A stretch of 64,000 bases of DNA from SXOA01 sp051004015 (GTDB lineage Bacteria; Planctomycetota; Planctomycetia; Pirellulales; Pirellulaceae). The stretch covers positions 7,653 to 71,652 of the forward strand of contig JBPCKT010000007.1 of assembly GCA_051004015.1 (NCBI GenBank). The letters are read 5' to 3'. The translations under genes were made by a program, and so were the position numbers. The notes below the pieces were generated by a model. It had not been told where the DNA came from. It saw only the letters and a list, made by a program, of their open reading frames with translations, and made no database searches. This document shows positions 30,345-38,754 of the stretch, in pieces (positions within the stretch are counted from its first letter, which is position 1; each line of letters starts with the position of its first letter).

Positions 30345-30372
30345 CCCTTGCTTGCGCGTCGGGTTAGTATCA
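30345..30372. repeat. Recurrent intergenic sequence (TNPTRKQG type)
   Basis: The run CCTTGCTTGCGCGTCGGGTT with flanks, read on the minus strand as TNPTRKQGR. I recall the same peptide in over-extended planctomycete gene models, so this is probably a dispersed intergenic repeat. Only one copy is in this window. Confidence 0.4.
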
Positions 30373-30416
30373 GGGGCTGCGTTTTTGAAGCACAGCACCC
30401 CCCGCTCGCCTTGTTC

Positions 30417-31559
30417 TTAATGGCCTGGCGGACGTTTGCCCTGATTCGGATCGTTCTCTGGATTCGCCGGCAACGGTTCGTCCATGCCGAGCCGTTGGAA
30501 ATTGACAATGCGTTTGGCCAACTCGTCGCCGTTATGCGCCCTCGACAAGACGTCCTCAATTGTGCATTTCTCTTCCTTCCACAGGCGGAAGAGGTGATCA
30601 TCCAAAAGCTGCATGCCGAATTTTGCCCCGGTCTGAATCGCCGAGTTGATGCGGAACGTCTTGTTTTCGCGAATCAGGTTGGCAATGCCCGGGTTGACGA
30701 TGAGAATCTCATAGGCCGCAATGCGTCCCCCGCTGATTTTCGGCAGCAGCGTCTGGGCGACCACGCCGATGATGGACGTGGAAAGCTGCGTGCGGATTTG
30801 ATCCTGCAGGTTGCCGGGGAAGGCATCGATGATGCGGTTGACAGTTCCCTGAGCACTGTTGGTGTGCAGCGTGCCGAACACAATGTGCCCCGTCTCGGCA
30901 GCGGTGATGGCGGATTCAATCGTTTCCAGGTCGCGCAATTCGCCGACGAGGATCACGTCGGGGTCTTGCCGCAGGGCGCGACGAATTGCCTCCGAAAAGG
31001 AGGGCACATCCACGCCGATCTCGCGCTGGTTGATCGTGGACTTTTTGTGGTAGTGGTAGAATTCGATCGGGTCTTCGATCGTGATAATGTGGTGATCGAC
31101 GTTCTCGTTGATGTAGTTCACCAGGCTGGCCAGCGTGGTGCTCTTGCCGGAACCCGTGGGCCCGGTCACCAGGAACAAACCGCGGGGCCGCAGCACCAAC
31201 TTGGTCACCACGTCCGGCAGGCCAAGCTGCTGGGGGGTGAGCATGCCGTTGGGAATCTGCCGCAGCACCATCGAGACATTGCCGCGCTGCTTGAAGATCG
31301 AGACGCGGAAGCGGGCCAGATCGCCGAAGGCGAAGCCAAAGTCCGCACTTCCCTTTTCCTGCAGCTCGCGCTGGCTCCGCTCGGGGGCGATGCTTTTCAT
31401 CAGGGCGACCGTGTCGTCCGGCTCGAGGGTCTTGGTCTCCAGCTTCCGCAGCCGGCCGTGGAGGCGGAAAACGGGGGGCTGTCCGACGACAATATGAATG
31501 TCGCTGGCCCCCTGCTTCACGCAGGCTTGCAGAAGTTTGTCAATGAGAATCGTGGCCAT
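30417..31559 (-). CDS. pilT: PilT-type retraction ATPase
   Basis: 380 residues. MATILIDKLLQACVKQGASDIHIVVGQPP is the PilT N-terminus. Walker A is GPTGSGKSTTLA, the Asp box ITIEDPIEFYH, Walker B DPDVILVGELRDLETIE, and the PilT AIRRALRQDPD and HTNSAQGTVNRIIDAFP motifs are present. PilT ATPases depolymerise type IV pilus filaments. Its presence beside GspE- and PilB-like ATPases suggests that the filament built by this operon can retract (inference). Confidence 0.93.
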   Translation of the reverse strand: MATILIDKLLQACVKQGASDIHIVVGQPPVFRLHGRLRKLETKTLEPDDTVALMKSIAPERSQRELQEKGSADFGFAFGDLARFRVSIFKQRGNVSMVLRQIPNGMLTPQQLGLPDVVTKLVLRPRGLFLVTGPTGSGKSTTLASLVNYINENVDHHIITIEDPIEFYHYHKKSTINQREIGVDVPSFSEAIRRALRQDPDVILVGELRDLETIESAITAAETGHIVFGTLHTNSAQGTVNRIIDAFPGNLQDQIRTQLSTSIIGVVAQTLLPKISGGRIAAYEILIVNPGIANLIRENKTFRINSAIQTGAKFGMQLLDDHLFRLWKEEKCTIEDVLSRAHNGDELAKRIVNFQRLGMDEPLPANPENDPNQGKRPPGH

Positions 31560-31883
31560 CGCCGAACTTTCCCAGCAGCACCCGGCAGCGCGGGCCCATG
31601 CCGGCTGAGCGGATGAAGAGTGTGATTATGGCGTCCCAGGGGAAGAGCGAGCCTCTCCCCACGGCTTATCTGTAAAGGTTCTGTTCCGAACGGTTCCTGG
31701 ATTCCGGACCCTGTCGCAATTGCCTTTGATAAGAAGAATCCAGAAAAAACTGGGTCTCGACCTGCCTCTTTTGCGTGCCTGAGAAGCGGAATGGATGAGA
31801 ATATGGCTCCCAAAGCACCCTGATTATTGGCGTCCCCAGTTTGAAAAGCAAAACCGGGGCGAAAAATTCCTTGATTATCGGAA
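31560..31883. other. 324-bp intergenic gap between pilT and pilB
   Basis: No convincing gene. A weak hairpin GGGGAAGAG...CTCTCCCC lies at about 31640-31660. A low-scoring minus-strand promoter (TTGCTT, 17 bases, AATAAT at 31823-31828) could start a transcript for pilT onward. No repeat array. Confidence 0.4.
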
Positions 31884-33605
31884 TTAGAAGTTATCCTGCT
31901 CGGTTCGCTTCGCGTTGCGATACACTTCCTCCAAAGTGGTAATGCCCTTAATCACCTTGTAGATGCCGTCGACGTAAAGTGTTTTCATGCCTTGACTAAT
32001 GGCGACTTTGCGGATTTCGACCGAGGATTGGCTCTGGAAAATCATTTCCCGAATCTTGGCGTTAATCATCATCAGCTCAAAAATGCCAAGTCGCCCGCGG
32101 TAGCCGCTCTTGCTGCAGTTGCCGCAGCCCTTCCCTTTCATGAAATGGGCCTTGGCAGCCATCTTGGGCGTTATTCCCGCATCGTTCAGGACGCTTTCCG
32201 GGATCTGAATCGGATGCTTGCAACGCGAGCAAACCACGCGAACCAGCCGCTGTGCCAGCACCGCAATGACCGAACTGGCAACTAGATAACCGGGGACACC
32301 CATGTCGATCATGCGCGTCACGGCACTGGGCGCATCGTTCGTGTGCAGTGTACTAAATACTAAGTGTCCAGTCAAAGAAGCTTGAATTCCCATGGACGCC
32401 GTTTCCGAGTCTCGCATTTCTCCCACCAGGATGATATTGGGAGCCTGCCGCAGCATCGAGCGGATGATGCGCGAAAAGTCGAGTCCGATGCTGTGCCGGA
32501 CCTCGACCTGGTTAATGCCGGGGAGGTAGTACTCCACGGGATCTTCGGCCGTGATGATTTTCCGGTCAGGCCGGTTCAGGGCATTCAGGGCGGCATAAAG
32601 CGTGGTGGTCTTGCCGGAGCCAGTCGGGCCAGTAACCAGAATAATGCCGTTGGGCCGGCGGAGGAGGCTCTGAAACTGGTTAAAGTTGTCTTCCGACAAG
32701 CCCAGTTGCCGCGTCCCGACCTTAATGTTGTCCTTATCGAGTAGCCGCATGACTACCGACTGTCCGTGGTTGGTGGGAATGACGGAAACCCGCAAGTCGA
32801 GGTCTTTGTCGCCGGCAGTGATCTTAATACGTCCATCTTGGGGTCGCCGGCGTTCGGCGATGTCCATTTTGGCAAGGATTTTTATACGCGAAATAATCGC
32901 ACCCAGCAGACGGCGGGGCGGGCTATCGCGCTTGTGCAATATGCCATCGATGCGGTAGCGAATTCGCACCACTTCTTCAAACGGCTCGACGTGGATGTCG
33001 GACGCCCGCAACTGGACGGCCTCGGTAATCATGAGTTGGACGAGGCGGACAATCGGAGCGCTATTCTCGTCCACCGCATCATGGGAGGACATTTGCGACT
33101 GGGATTCCGTCTCGGTGAAGTCGATGGCCGTATCCGTGAACTCTTGCAGCACGGAGTCGGCCGACTCACCTTCCACCTGCGTGTAGTACTTATTGATGGC
33201 TTCCGTGATCCGGTCGCGTGGAGCCAGGGCGATGTCGATTTTGCGGTTGAGAATAAACCGCAGTTTTTCGATGGTATCGATGTCGTAGGGGTCGCTGATG
33301 ATGACCTTGAGCGAATCCTCGTGCTCGGAGAGCGGCAGCACGTTGTTTTCGCGGGCAACCGATTCCGGCACCAGCTCGATGATGTTTTCGGGAATCGCCA
33401 CCTCGGCCAGGTTCACGAAGTCGCGGCCGTGCTCCTGAGCCACCGCCCGCATCACGTCGTCGGCGGAGCAATAGCCGAGCTTGATGATGCAATCCTGCAA
33501 GGACGTGTTGGTGTCCTTGGACATCTGCCGGGCTTCATTAATCTGATCCTGCCCGATCAGGCGACGGCGGAGCAGTATCTCGGTAAAATCTCCCTTGCGG
33601 GCCAT
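31884..33605 (-). CDS. pilB: PilB-type assembly ATPase
   Basis: 573 residues. MshEN domain at about 1-160 (LLRRRLIGQDQINEARQMS), then ATPase: Walker A GPTGSGKTTTLY, ITAEDPVEYYLPG, Walker B NIILVGEMRDSETASMG, HTNDAPSAVTRM, and the zinc cluster CSRC...CGNCSKSGYRGRLG. It is the first gene of the nine-gene operon. A second extension-type ATPase alongside GspE in one operon; which one serves the pseudopilins here is not visible from sequence. Confidence 0.93.
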   Translation of the reverse strand: MARKGDFTEILLRRRLIGQDQINEARQMSKDTNTSLQDCIIKLGYCSADDVMRAVAQEHGRDFVNLAEVAIPENIIELVPESVARENNVLPLSEHEDSLKVIISDPYDIDTIEKLRFILNRKIDIALAPRDRITEAINKYYTQVEGESADSVLQEFTDTAIDFTETESQSQMSSHDAVDENSAPIVRLVQLMITEAVQLRASDIHVEPFEEVVRIRYRIDGILHKRDSPPRRLLGAIISRIKILAKMDIAERRRPQDGRIKITAGDKDLDLRVSVIPTNHGQSVVMRLLDKDNIKVGTRQLGLSEDNFNQFQSLLRRPNGIILVTGPTGSGKTTTLYAALNALNRPDRKIITAEDPVEYYLPGINQVEVRHSIGLDFSRIIRSMLRQAPNIILVGEMRDSETASMGIQASLTGHLVFSTLHTNDAPSAVTRMIDMGVPGYLVASSVIAVLAQRLVRVVCSRCKHPIQIPESVLNDAGITPKMAAKAHFMKGKGCGNCSKSGYRGRLGIFELMMINAKIREMIFQSQSSVEIRKVAISQGMKTLYVDGIYKVIKGITTLEEVYRNAKRTEQDNF

Positions 33606-33815
33606 GACGAACTCCTGGACGCGAGTGGCAAACGCCCCAAATCAGCCGAAAAACAAGCGCCCTACGACGAGCGCGCGCTTGATGGGCGGAAAGGAGAGAC
33701 CAGGACGCCTCATTCTCTTCGGCAAACCAGCGGCGCCGCGGACGGCGGCCGGGATAGACTATCCCTCCAATTATTCTAATTTGGCGGGAAATGGCTGCGA
33801 TAGGGGGCGCTGCAA

Positions 33816-34313
33816 TTAACGAAGCTGGGCTTCTTGCAAGCCTCGGGCCAGGGAGCCGTCCGCCAGAGGGGCTGGTTGGCTGGCCGCTTGTTCCACCGGC
33901 AGCGGGGCGGAATCGCTGACGCCAGCCGCGGAGCGGAGGTGGTCCGCAAAGGACTCGCCACCGGAATTTCCCTGCGAACTCGTGAGGTCGATGAGTTTCT
34001 GCGAGACGGTTGGACCTATTTGTTCGCGGAGGGAAACGATCTCGGCAACCTGCTGGTCATCGAGAGGGGGCATGGTGGCGGGGAGGCTTTCCACGGAATA
34101 GGGCGATGGTTCCCAGTTATGAGCGAGAGGGGGCCCGATATACGGATCGCTGGTGCTGGCTTGCAGGTTAGGGGGCGGCACGGTGAGCGGACCGCGGGGG
34201 CGGATATCCAGCGTCACTTCATAGTGGAACAGCCCGGTCTGCAGCGCCAACGTGCCGGCAGCGCCGAGCAGCATGCCGCCAAAAGCCACAAACAGCATTT
34301 GTCCCGTCTTCAT
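33816..34313 (-). CDS. Small membrane-anchored protein of unknown function
   Basis: 165 residues from ATG 34313, chosen for GGAGG upstream and for the clean membrane anchor MKTGQMLFVAFGGMLLGAAGTLAL. The rest is proline-rich, then helical (DDQQVAEIVSLREQIGPTVSQKLIDLTSS) and alanine-rich at the end. No domain recognised. It follows the DUF4139 array on the same strand after 90 bases, so may be co-transcribed with it. Confidence 0.7.
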   Translation of the reverse strand: MKTGQMLFVAFGGMLLGAAGTLALQTGLFHYEVTLDIRPRGPLTVPPPNLQASTSDPYIGPPLAHNWEPSPYSVESLPATMPPLDDQQVAEIVSLREQIGPTVSQKLIDLTSSQGNSGGESFADHLRSAAGVSDSAPLPVEQAASQPAPLADGSLARGLQEAQLR

Positions 34314-34403
34314 GATCCCGCCTCCGTGCTGGACACAACCGGTGAATGACTGGGCGGGATTATATTCCCACCCGCATTGCATCTCCAAGACGAGTTTTCC
34401 GGC

Positions 34404-35885
34404 CTACGGCGTGACTTTGCCGTCCTGCAGCGTCACATTATTCTGCTTGGCGCTGGTTCCCAGCAAACGGATCTCCTCAAACAGCAGGTCGACCCGCTTG
34501 CCGGCGGCGACGGTCGTTTTGAACTCCACCGTCTGATAGTCGTGCAGCTTGGGTTCCAGCTGGCTCTTGAAAACGATATGGCCGGGCAGGGTGTGGCGGA
34601 CTTCCACGTGGATGTCCTTGCCGGTGTAGTTGCGAATTCGCTGGCTGAAGATCTCATGATCGGACCAGCCGACGAGGGTGGCATTCTCTTCCTTGAACGC
34701 TCCATCGCCGCCGATCTTGCGGAATTCACTCGTGCCGTTGATTTGCAGAATCAAATCGCTGCGGAAGATGCGGAGCTTGATCCGCTCAAAGATGACTTCA
34801 GGATCGACGCCCAGATTGAGCTCGATCTTGTCGCCGATGGGAATGTACTTGACGGCTTGCTGCGTGAGGTACGACAGGCCGTCCCGTCCGTTGTCGCGAA
34901 AGACCCGGACCACGCCGTCCGGCAGCGGAGTGGTGCCGAGTTTTGATTCCTTGTCGTTCTTGAGCAGATACATCCGCACGAGTTGCTGGCCGTATTCCTG
35001 CGGGCGATAGCGATACTCGATTTTGAAGGCGATGGTCTGCCTCTCGAACGACCGCATCCGCTTGCTCCAGCCGTTCTTGATCGTCTCCGTCCCTTCGATG
35101 GTGTAGATGAAGTACTCGCTCAGCCCCTCCTTGATGATTTCCTTGGGAGCAGCCGCTTCGGCCGCGGGGGCCACATCTCCGGCGGGGCCGTTGGCGGGCA
35201 TCAGCGCGTCCTTGGCGGCTTTGAAACGGTAGGTTTCGCGCGCATCGGCATCCATCTTGCCAACGTCGGAAATCGGGATCTGCGCGAGCTGGGCGATTTT
35301 TTCCACCAAATTGATTGTGCCAACCACCAGCCGGACCTGGGCGTTCTCATATTCCTCGCCGCTATTGTTGTGAACCCGCACATAGCCGTCGAAGCTCATC
35401 TGCTTCTCGTCCTTGTCGGCGATGCAGATGTAGTCCGCCGACCAGGTAATGCCGCTGGTAAAGTACGTGATTTGAATCTTGGCTTCGCCGTCGATCTCGC
35501 TCTGCACGTTCCAGTACAGCATCTGAGGCTTGGCGTGCGGGAAGGTCGTATCGACGACTTCCAGCTTGTCGGCATGGGTAAGGAACTGAAGCTCGACGCT
35601 GGAGGGATCGATCAGCGTGTTGGCCCAGGAGAACTGCAGCGGGTTGACACCTTTCTTGAATGTGACCGTGCGAGTTTCGCGGACGAGGGTGATGTCCTCG
35701 CTGTTGTAGATCGTGAGTTGGACGGTGTTGCGTGTGGGGACTGTGGAGAGGTCGACGTTTTCGGCGCGGGCCGGCGTGAAACCGCAAGCGATCAACAACA
35801 TGCACAAGGCAAAGGCGGGACGCAAGAGCGTCCAAGACGTGCGTTCCCACGCGGAGCGTGGGAACGAGAAGGCGTATACGATCAC
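34404..35885 (-). CDS. DUF4139-like exported protein, array copy A
   Basis: 493 residues, GTG start overlapping the stop of copy B as GTGA. Signal peptide region includes SFPRSAWERTSWTLLRPAF, encoded by a palindromic repeat, then the hydrophobic core ALCMLLIACGFTPARA. Mature N-terminus AENVDLSTVP. Conserved blocks: VQLTIYNSEDITLVRETR, NPLQFSWANTLIDPSSVELQFLTHADKLE, TYFTSGITWSADYICIADKDEK (DUF4139-like entry), GEEYENAQVRLVVGTINLVEKIAQLA. A variable linker at about 215-255 is alanine-rich here. Then KEGLSEYFIYTIEGTETIKNGWSKRMR, and IRNYTGKDIHVEVRHTLPGHI near the end. Related to the DUF4139 domain of MuiA-type proteins. Function unknown. Confidence 0.85.
   Translation of the reverse strand: MIVYAFSFPRSAWERTSWTLLRPAFALCMLLIACGFTPARAENVDLSTVPTRNTVQLTIYNSEDITLVRETRTVTFKKGVNPLQFSWANTLIDPSSVELQFLTHADKLEVVDTTFPHAKPQMLYWNVQSEIDGEAKIQITYFTSGITWSADYICIADKDEKQMSFDGYVRVHNNSGEEYENAQVRLVVGTINLVEKIAQLAQIPISDVGKMDADARETYRFKAAKDALMPANGPAGDVAPAAEAAAPKEIIKEGLSEYFIYTIEGTETIKNGWSKRMRSFERQTIAFKIEYRYRPQEYGQQLVRMYLLKNDKESKLGTTPLPDGVVRVFRDNGRDGLSYLTQQAVKYIPIGDKIELNLGVDPEVIFERIKLRIFRSDLILQINGTSEFRKIGGDGAFKEENATLVGWSDHEIFSQRIRNYTGKDIHVEVRHTLPGHIVFKSQLEPKLHDYQTVEFKTTVAAGKRVDLLFEEIRLLGTSAKQNNVTLQDGKVTP
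35842..35866. repeat. Palindrome CGTTCCCACGC-GGA-GCGTGGGAACG in copy A
   Basis: Perfect 11-base arms. The surrounding 52 bases (35817-35868) match 40152-40203 in copy D almost fully. Read as part of the signal peptide (FPRSAWER). Confidence 0.85.
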
Positions 35886-37339
35886 GGTTTAATCTCCGCG
35901 TTTTCCAGGGTGATGTTGTTCTGCTTGGCGTTGCGTCCCTGATGGCGGACGATTTCGAAGAGCAGGTCCGCGGTCTTGCCGGCGGGAACCTTGGCCTTGA
36001 ATTCCGCGGTCTGGTAATCGTGCAGCTTGGGTTCGAGCTGGCTGCGGAAGACGATGTGGTCGGGCCAGGTGCGGCGGACTTCCACGTTGATGTCCTGGCC
36101 GCTGTGGTTGCGAATCCGCTGCGAGTAGACCTCGTGCTCGTCCCAGCCGACCAGCGAGGAGTTCACCACGACTCGCACGCCATCCTCGCCAATTTTACGG
36201 AACTCGCTCTTGCCGTTGATTTGCAGCCACAGGTTATCGCGGCTGACCTTGAGCTTGCGGAGCTCGAAGAGGACTTCGGGATCGGGACCGAGGTTCAGCT
36301 CGATCTTGTCGCCTATGGGGATGTACTTGAGGGTCTGTTGAACCAGGTAGGAAAGTCCTTCGCGGCCATTGTCGCGAAAGACGCGAAAAACGCCGTCCGG
36401 CAGCGGCGTGGTGCCGAGCTTGCTAGCCAGGTCGTTCTTGAGCAAATACATCCGCACGAGCTGGTCGCCGTACTCCTGCGGCCGATAGCGGTATTCAATC
36501 TGGAAGGGAACCTGTTTCCCTTCAAACGACCGCATCCGCTTGCTCCAGCCGTTCTGGATCGTTTCGGTCCCATCAATCGTGTAGATGAAGTACTCGCTGA
36601 GCCCTTCCTTGACAATTTGTTTTTCCGCCAGGTCCTCACCGGACTTGTCGGCTTCTTTCATTTTCGCTTCGCCCCGCTCAAAGAATTCATGCGTGGCCTT
36701 CTTACGAAGATCGCCCAAGCGGCCATTGGGGAGCCCCAGCTTGACATCGTCCTCGGAAATTCTGGCGAGCTGGGCGATTTTTTCCACCAGGTTGAGCGTG
36801 CCGACGACCAGGCGAACCTGAGCGTTTTCGTACTCCTCGCCGCTGCTGTTGAAGACCCGGACGAAGCCTTCGAGGCTCATCTGCTTCTCGACTTTGTCCG
36901 CGATACATAGATAATCCGCCGACCAGGTGATGCCGCTGGTGAAGTAAGTAATCTGAATCTTGGCTTCGCCGTCGATCTCGCTCTGCACGTTCCAGTACAG
37001 CATTTGCGGCTTGGCGTGCGGGAATGTCGCATCCACCACTTCCAGCTTGTCCGCGCTGGTCAGGAACTGGAGCTCCACGCTGGTCGGATCGATCAGCGTG
37101 TTGGCCCAGGAGAACTGCAGAGGGTTGACACCCTTTTTGAAGGTGACGGCCCGAGTCTCGCGGACGAGGGTGATGTCTTCGCTGTTGTAAATAGTGAGCT
37201 GGACGGAACTGCGAGCGGGGACGGTGGAAAGATCGACGTTCTCGGCGCGAACCGGCGCGAAACCGCACGCGAGCGCCAGCATCAGTACTGCCAATGCGGA
37301 GCGCGGGAGTGCCGAAAAGGGTGCGGGAGCGTGAATCAC
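35882..37339 (-). CDS. DUF4139-like exported protein, array copy B
   Basis: 485 residues, GTG start overlapping the stop of copy C (GTGA). Signal peptide ALPRSALAVLMLALACGFAPVRA, mature end AENVDLSTVPARSS. Same block order as copy A. Its linker is the most divergent and is charged rather than Ala/Gly-rich (RISEDDVKLGLPNGRLGDLRKK...ERGEAKMKEADKSGED). Its C-terminal half also differs most among the four close copies (RKLKVSRDNLWLQINGKSEFRKIGEDGVRVVVNSS; NHSGQDINVEVRRTWPDH). It may be the oldest of the four close copies. Function unknown. Confidence 0.85.
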   Translation of the reverse strand: MIHAPAPFSALPRSALAVLMLALACGFAPVRAENVDLSTVPARSSVQLTIYNSEDITLVRETRAVTFKKGVNPLQFSWANTLIDPTSVELQFLTSADKLEVVDATFPHAKPQMLYWNVQSEIDGEAKIQITYFTSGITWSADYLCIADKVEKQMSLEGFVRVFNSSGEEYENAQVRLVVGTLNLVEKIAQLARISEDDVKLGLPNGRLGDLRKKATHEFFERGEAKMKEADKSGEDLAEKQIVKEGLSEYFIYTIDGTETIQNGWSKRMRSFEGKQVPFQIEYRYRPQEYGDQLVRMYLLKNDLASKLGTTPLPDGVFRVFRDNGREGLSYLVQQTLKYIPIGDKIELNLGPDPEVLFELRKLKVSRDNLWLQINGKSEFRKIGEDGVRVVVNSSLVGWDEHEVYSQRIRNHSGQDINVEVRRTWPDHIVFRSQLEPKLHDYQTAEFKAKVPAGKTADLLFEIVRHQGRNAKQNNITLENAEIKP

Positions 37340-38754
37340 GGTTTCACCTCCACGGTTTCCAGCTTGATGTTGTTTTGCTTGGCGCTGGTCCCCTGTTTCT
37401 GGACAACCTCGTACAGCAAATCCTTCTTCTTGCCCGTGGGAACCGAGGTGCGGATCTCCACGGTCTGGTAATCGTGGAGCTTGGGCTCCAGCAAGCTGCG
37501 GAAAAAAATGTGGCCGGGGATGGTGCGGCGAATTTCGACGTTGATGTCCTTGCCGGTGTAGTTCCGAATCCGCTGTGTGAAAATCGAGTGGTCGTCCCAG
37601 CCGACGAGGGAGGCGTTCTCTTCCTTGAACGCGCCGTCGCCGCCGATCTTGCGGAACTCGCTCGTGCCGTTGATTTGCAGGATCAGGTCCGTGCGGAAGG
37701 TGCGGAGCTTGATCAGCTCGAAAATGACTTCCGGGTCAGGGCCGAGATTGAGCTCAATTTTGTCGCCGATTGGGACGTACTTGATGGCCTGCTGCGTCAG
37801 GTAGGACAGGCCATCTCGCCCGTTGTCGCGGAAGAGGCGGACCGTGCCATCCGGCAGCGGCGTGGTGCCGAGCTTGCTGGCTACGTCATTCTTCAGCAGG
37901 TAGAGCCGGACGAACTGCTCGCCATACTCCTGCGGGCGATAACGGTACTCAATCTTGAACGCCGCCTCCTGCCCCTCCAACGACCGCATCCGTTTGCTCC
38001 AGCCGTTCTTGATCGTCTCCGTCCCTTCAATGGTGTAGATGAAGTACTCGCTCAGACCTTCCTTGATGATTTCCTTGGGCTTCCCGTCTCCTCCTTTGCC
38101 TCCACCAAAGCCGTCACTGCGGGACAAGGTGGCGTCGAGGACTTCCCGCTTGGCCGCGGCATACTTCGTCTTCTCCATCGCCGCCACTTCAGGTATCGGG
38201 ACGTTGGCGAGCTGCGCAATCTTCTCGACCAGGTTGATCGTGCCAACCACCAGGCGGACTTGGGCGTCTTCATATTCTTCGCCGCTGCTGTTGAAAACGC
38301 GGACGAAACCTTCGAAGGACATCTCCTTTTCGTCTTTGTCCGCGATGCAGAGGTAATCTGCCGACCAGATGATGCCACTCGTGAAGTAGGTGATCTGGAT
38401 CTTGGCTTCGCCGTCGAATTCGCTCTGCACATTCCAGTACAGCATCTGCGGCTTAGCGTGGGGGAACGTCGTATCGAGCACGTCCAGCTTGTCGGCATTG
38501 GTCAGAAACTTGAGCTCGACGCTCGTGGGATCGATGAGGGTGTTTGCCCAGGAAAACTGCAGCGGGTTAACACCTTTCTTGAAAGTCACCGCGCGGGTTT
38601 CGCGGACCAGCGTGATATCTTCGCTGTTGTAGATGGTGAGCTGGACGGAATTTCGCGCAGGGACGGTGGAAAGGTCGACGTTTTCTGCGCGGGCAGGCGC
38701 GGCGCACAATGCGAGGAGCGCTACCGCCAGAATCGTACGCAGAGGGCAGCTCAC
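37336..38754 (-). CDS. DUF4139-like exported protein, array copy C
   Basis: 472 residues, the shortest of the close copies. GTG start overlaps the stop of copy D (GTGA). Signal peptide MSCPLRTILAVALLALCAAPARA with no repeat insertion. Linker EVAAMEKTKYAAAKREVLDATLSRS then a glycine-rich stretch GFGGGKGGDGKPKE. Over long stretches nearly identical to copy D (FLTNADKLDVLDTTFPHAKPQ in both), so C and D look like the most recent duplicates or are homogenised by gene conversion. Confidence 0.85.
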   Translation of the reverse strand: MSCPLRTILAVALLALCAAPARAENVDLSTVPARNSVQLTIYNSEDITLVRETRAVTFKKGVNPLQFSWANTLIDPTSVELKFLTNADKLDVLDTTFPHAKPQMLYWNVQSEFDGEAKIQITYFTSGIIWSADYLCIADKDEKEMSFEGFVRVFNSSGEEYEDAQVRLVVGTINLVEKIAQLANVPIPEVAAMEKTKYAAAKREVLDATLSRSDGFGGGKGGDGKPKEIIKEGLSEYFIYTIEGTETIKNGWSKRMRSLEGQEAAFKIEYRYRPQEYGEQFVRLYLLKNDVASKLGTTPLPDGTVRLFRDNGRDGLSYLTQQAIKYVPIGDKIELNLGPDPEVIFELIKLRTFRTDLILQINGTSEFRKIGGDGAFKEENASLVGWDDHSIFTQRIRNYTGKDINVEIRRTIPGHIFFRSLLEPKLHDYQTVEIRTSVPTGKKKDLLYEVVQKQGTSAKQNNIKLETVEVKP

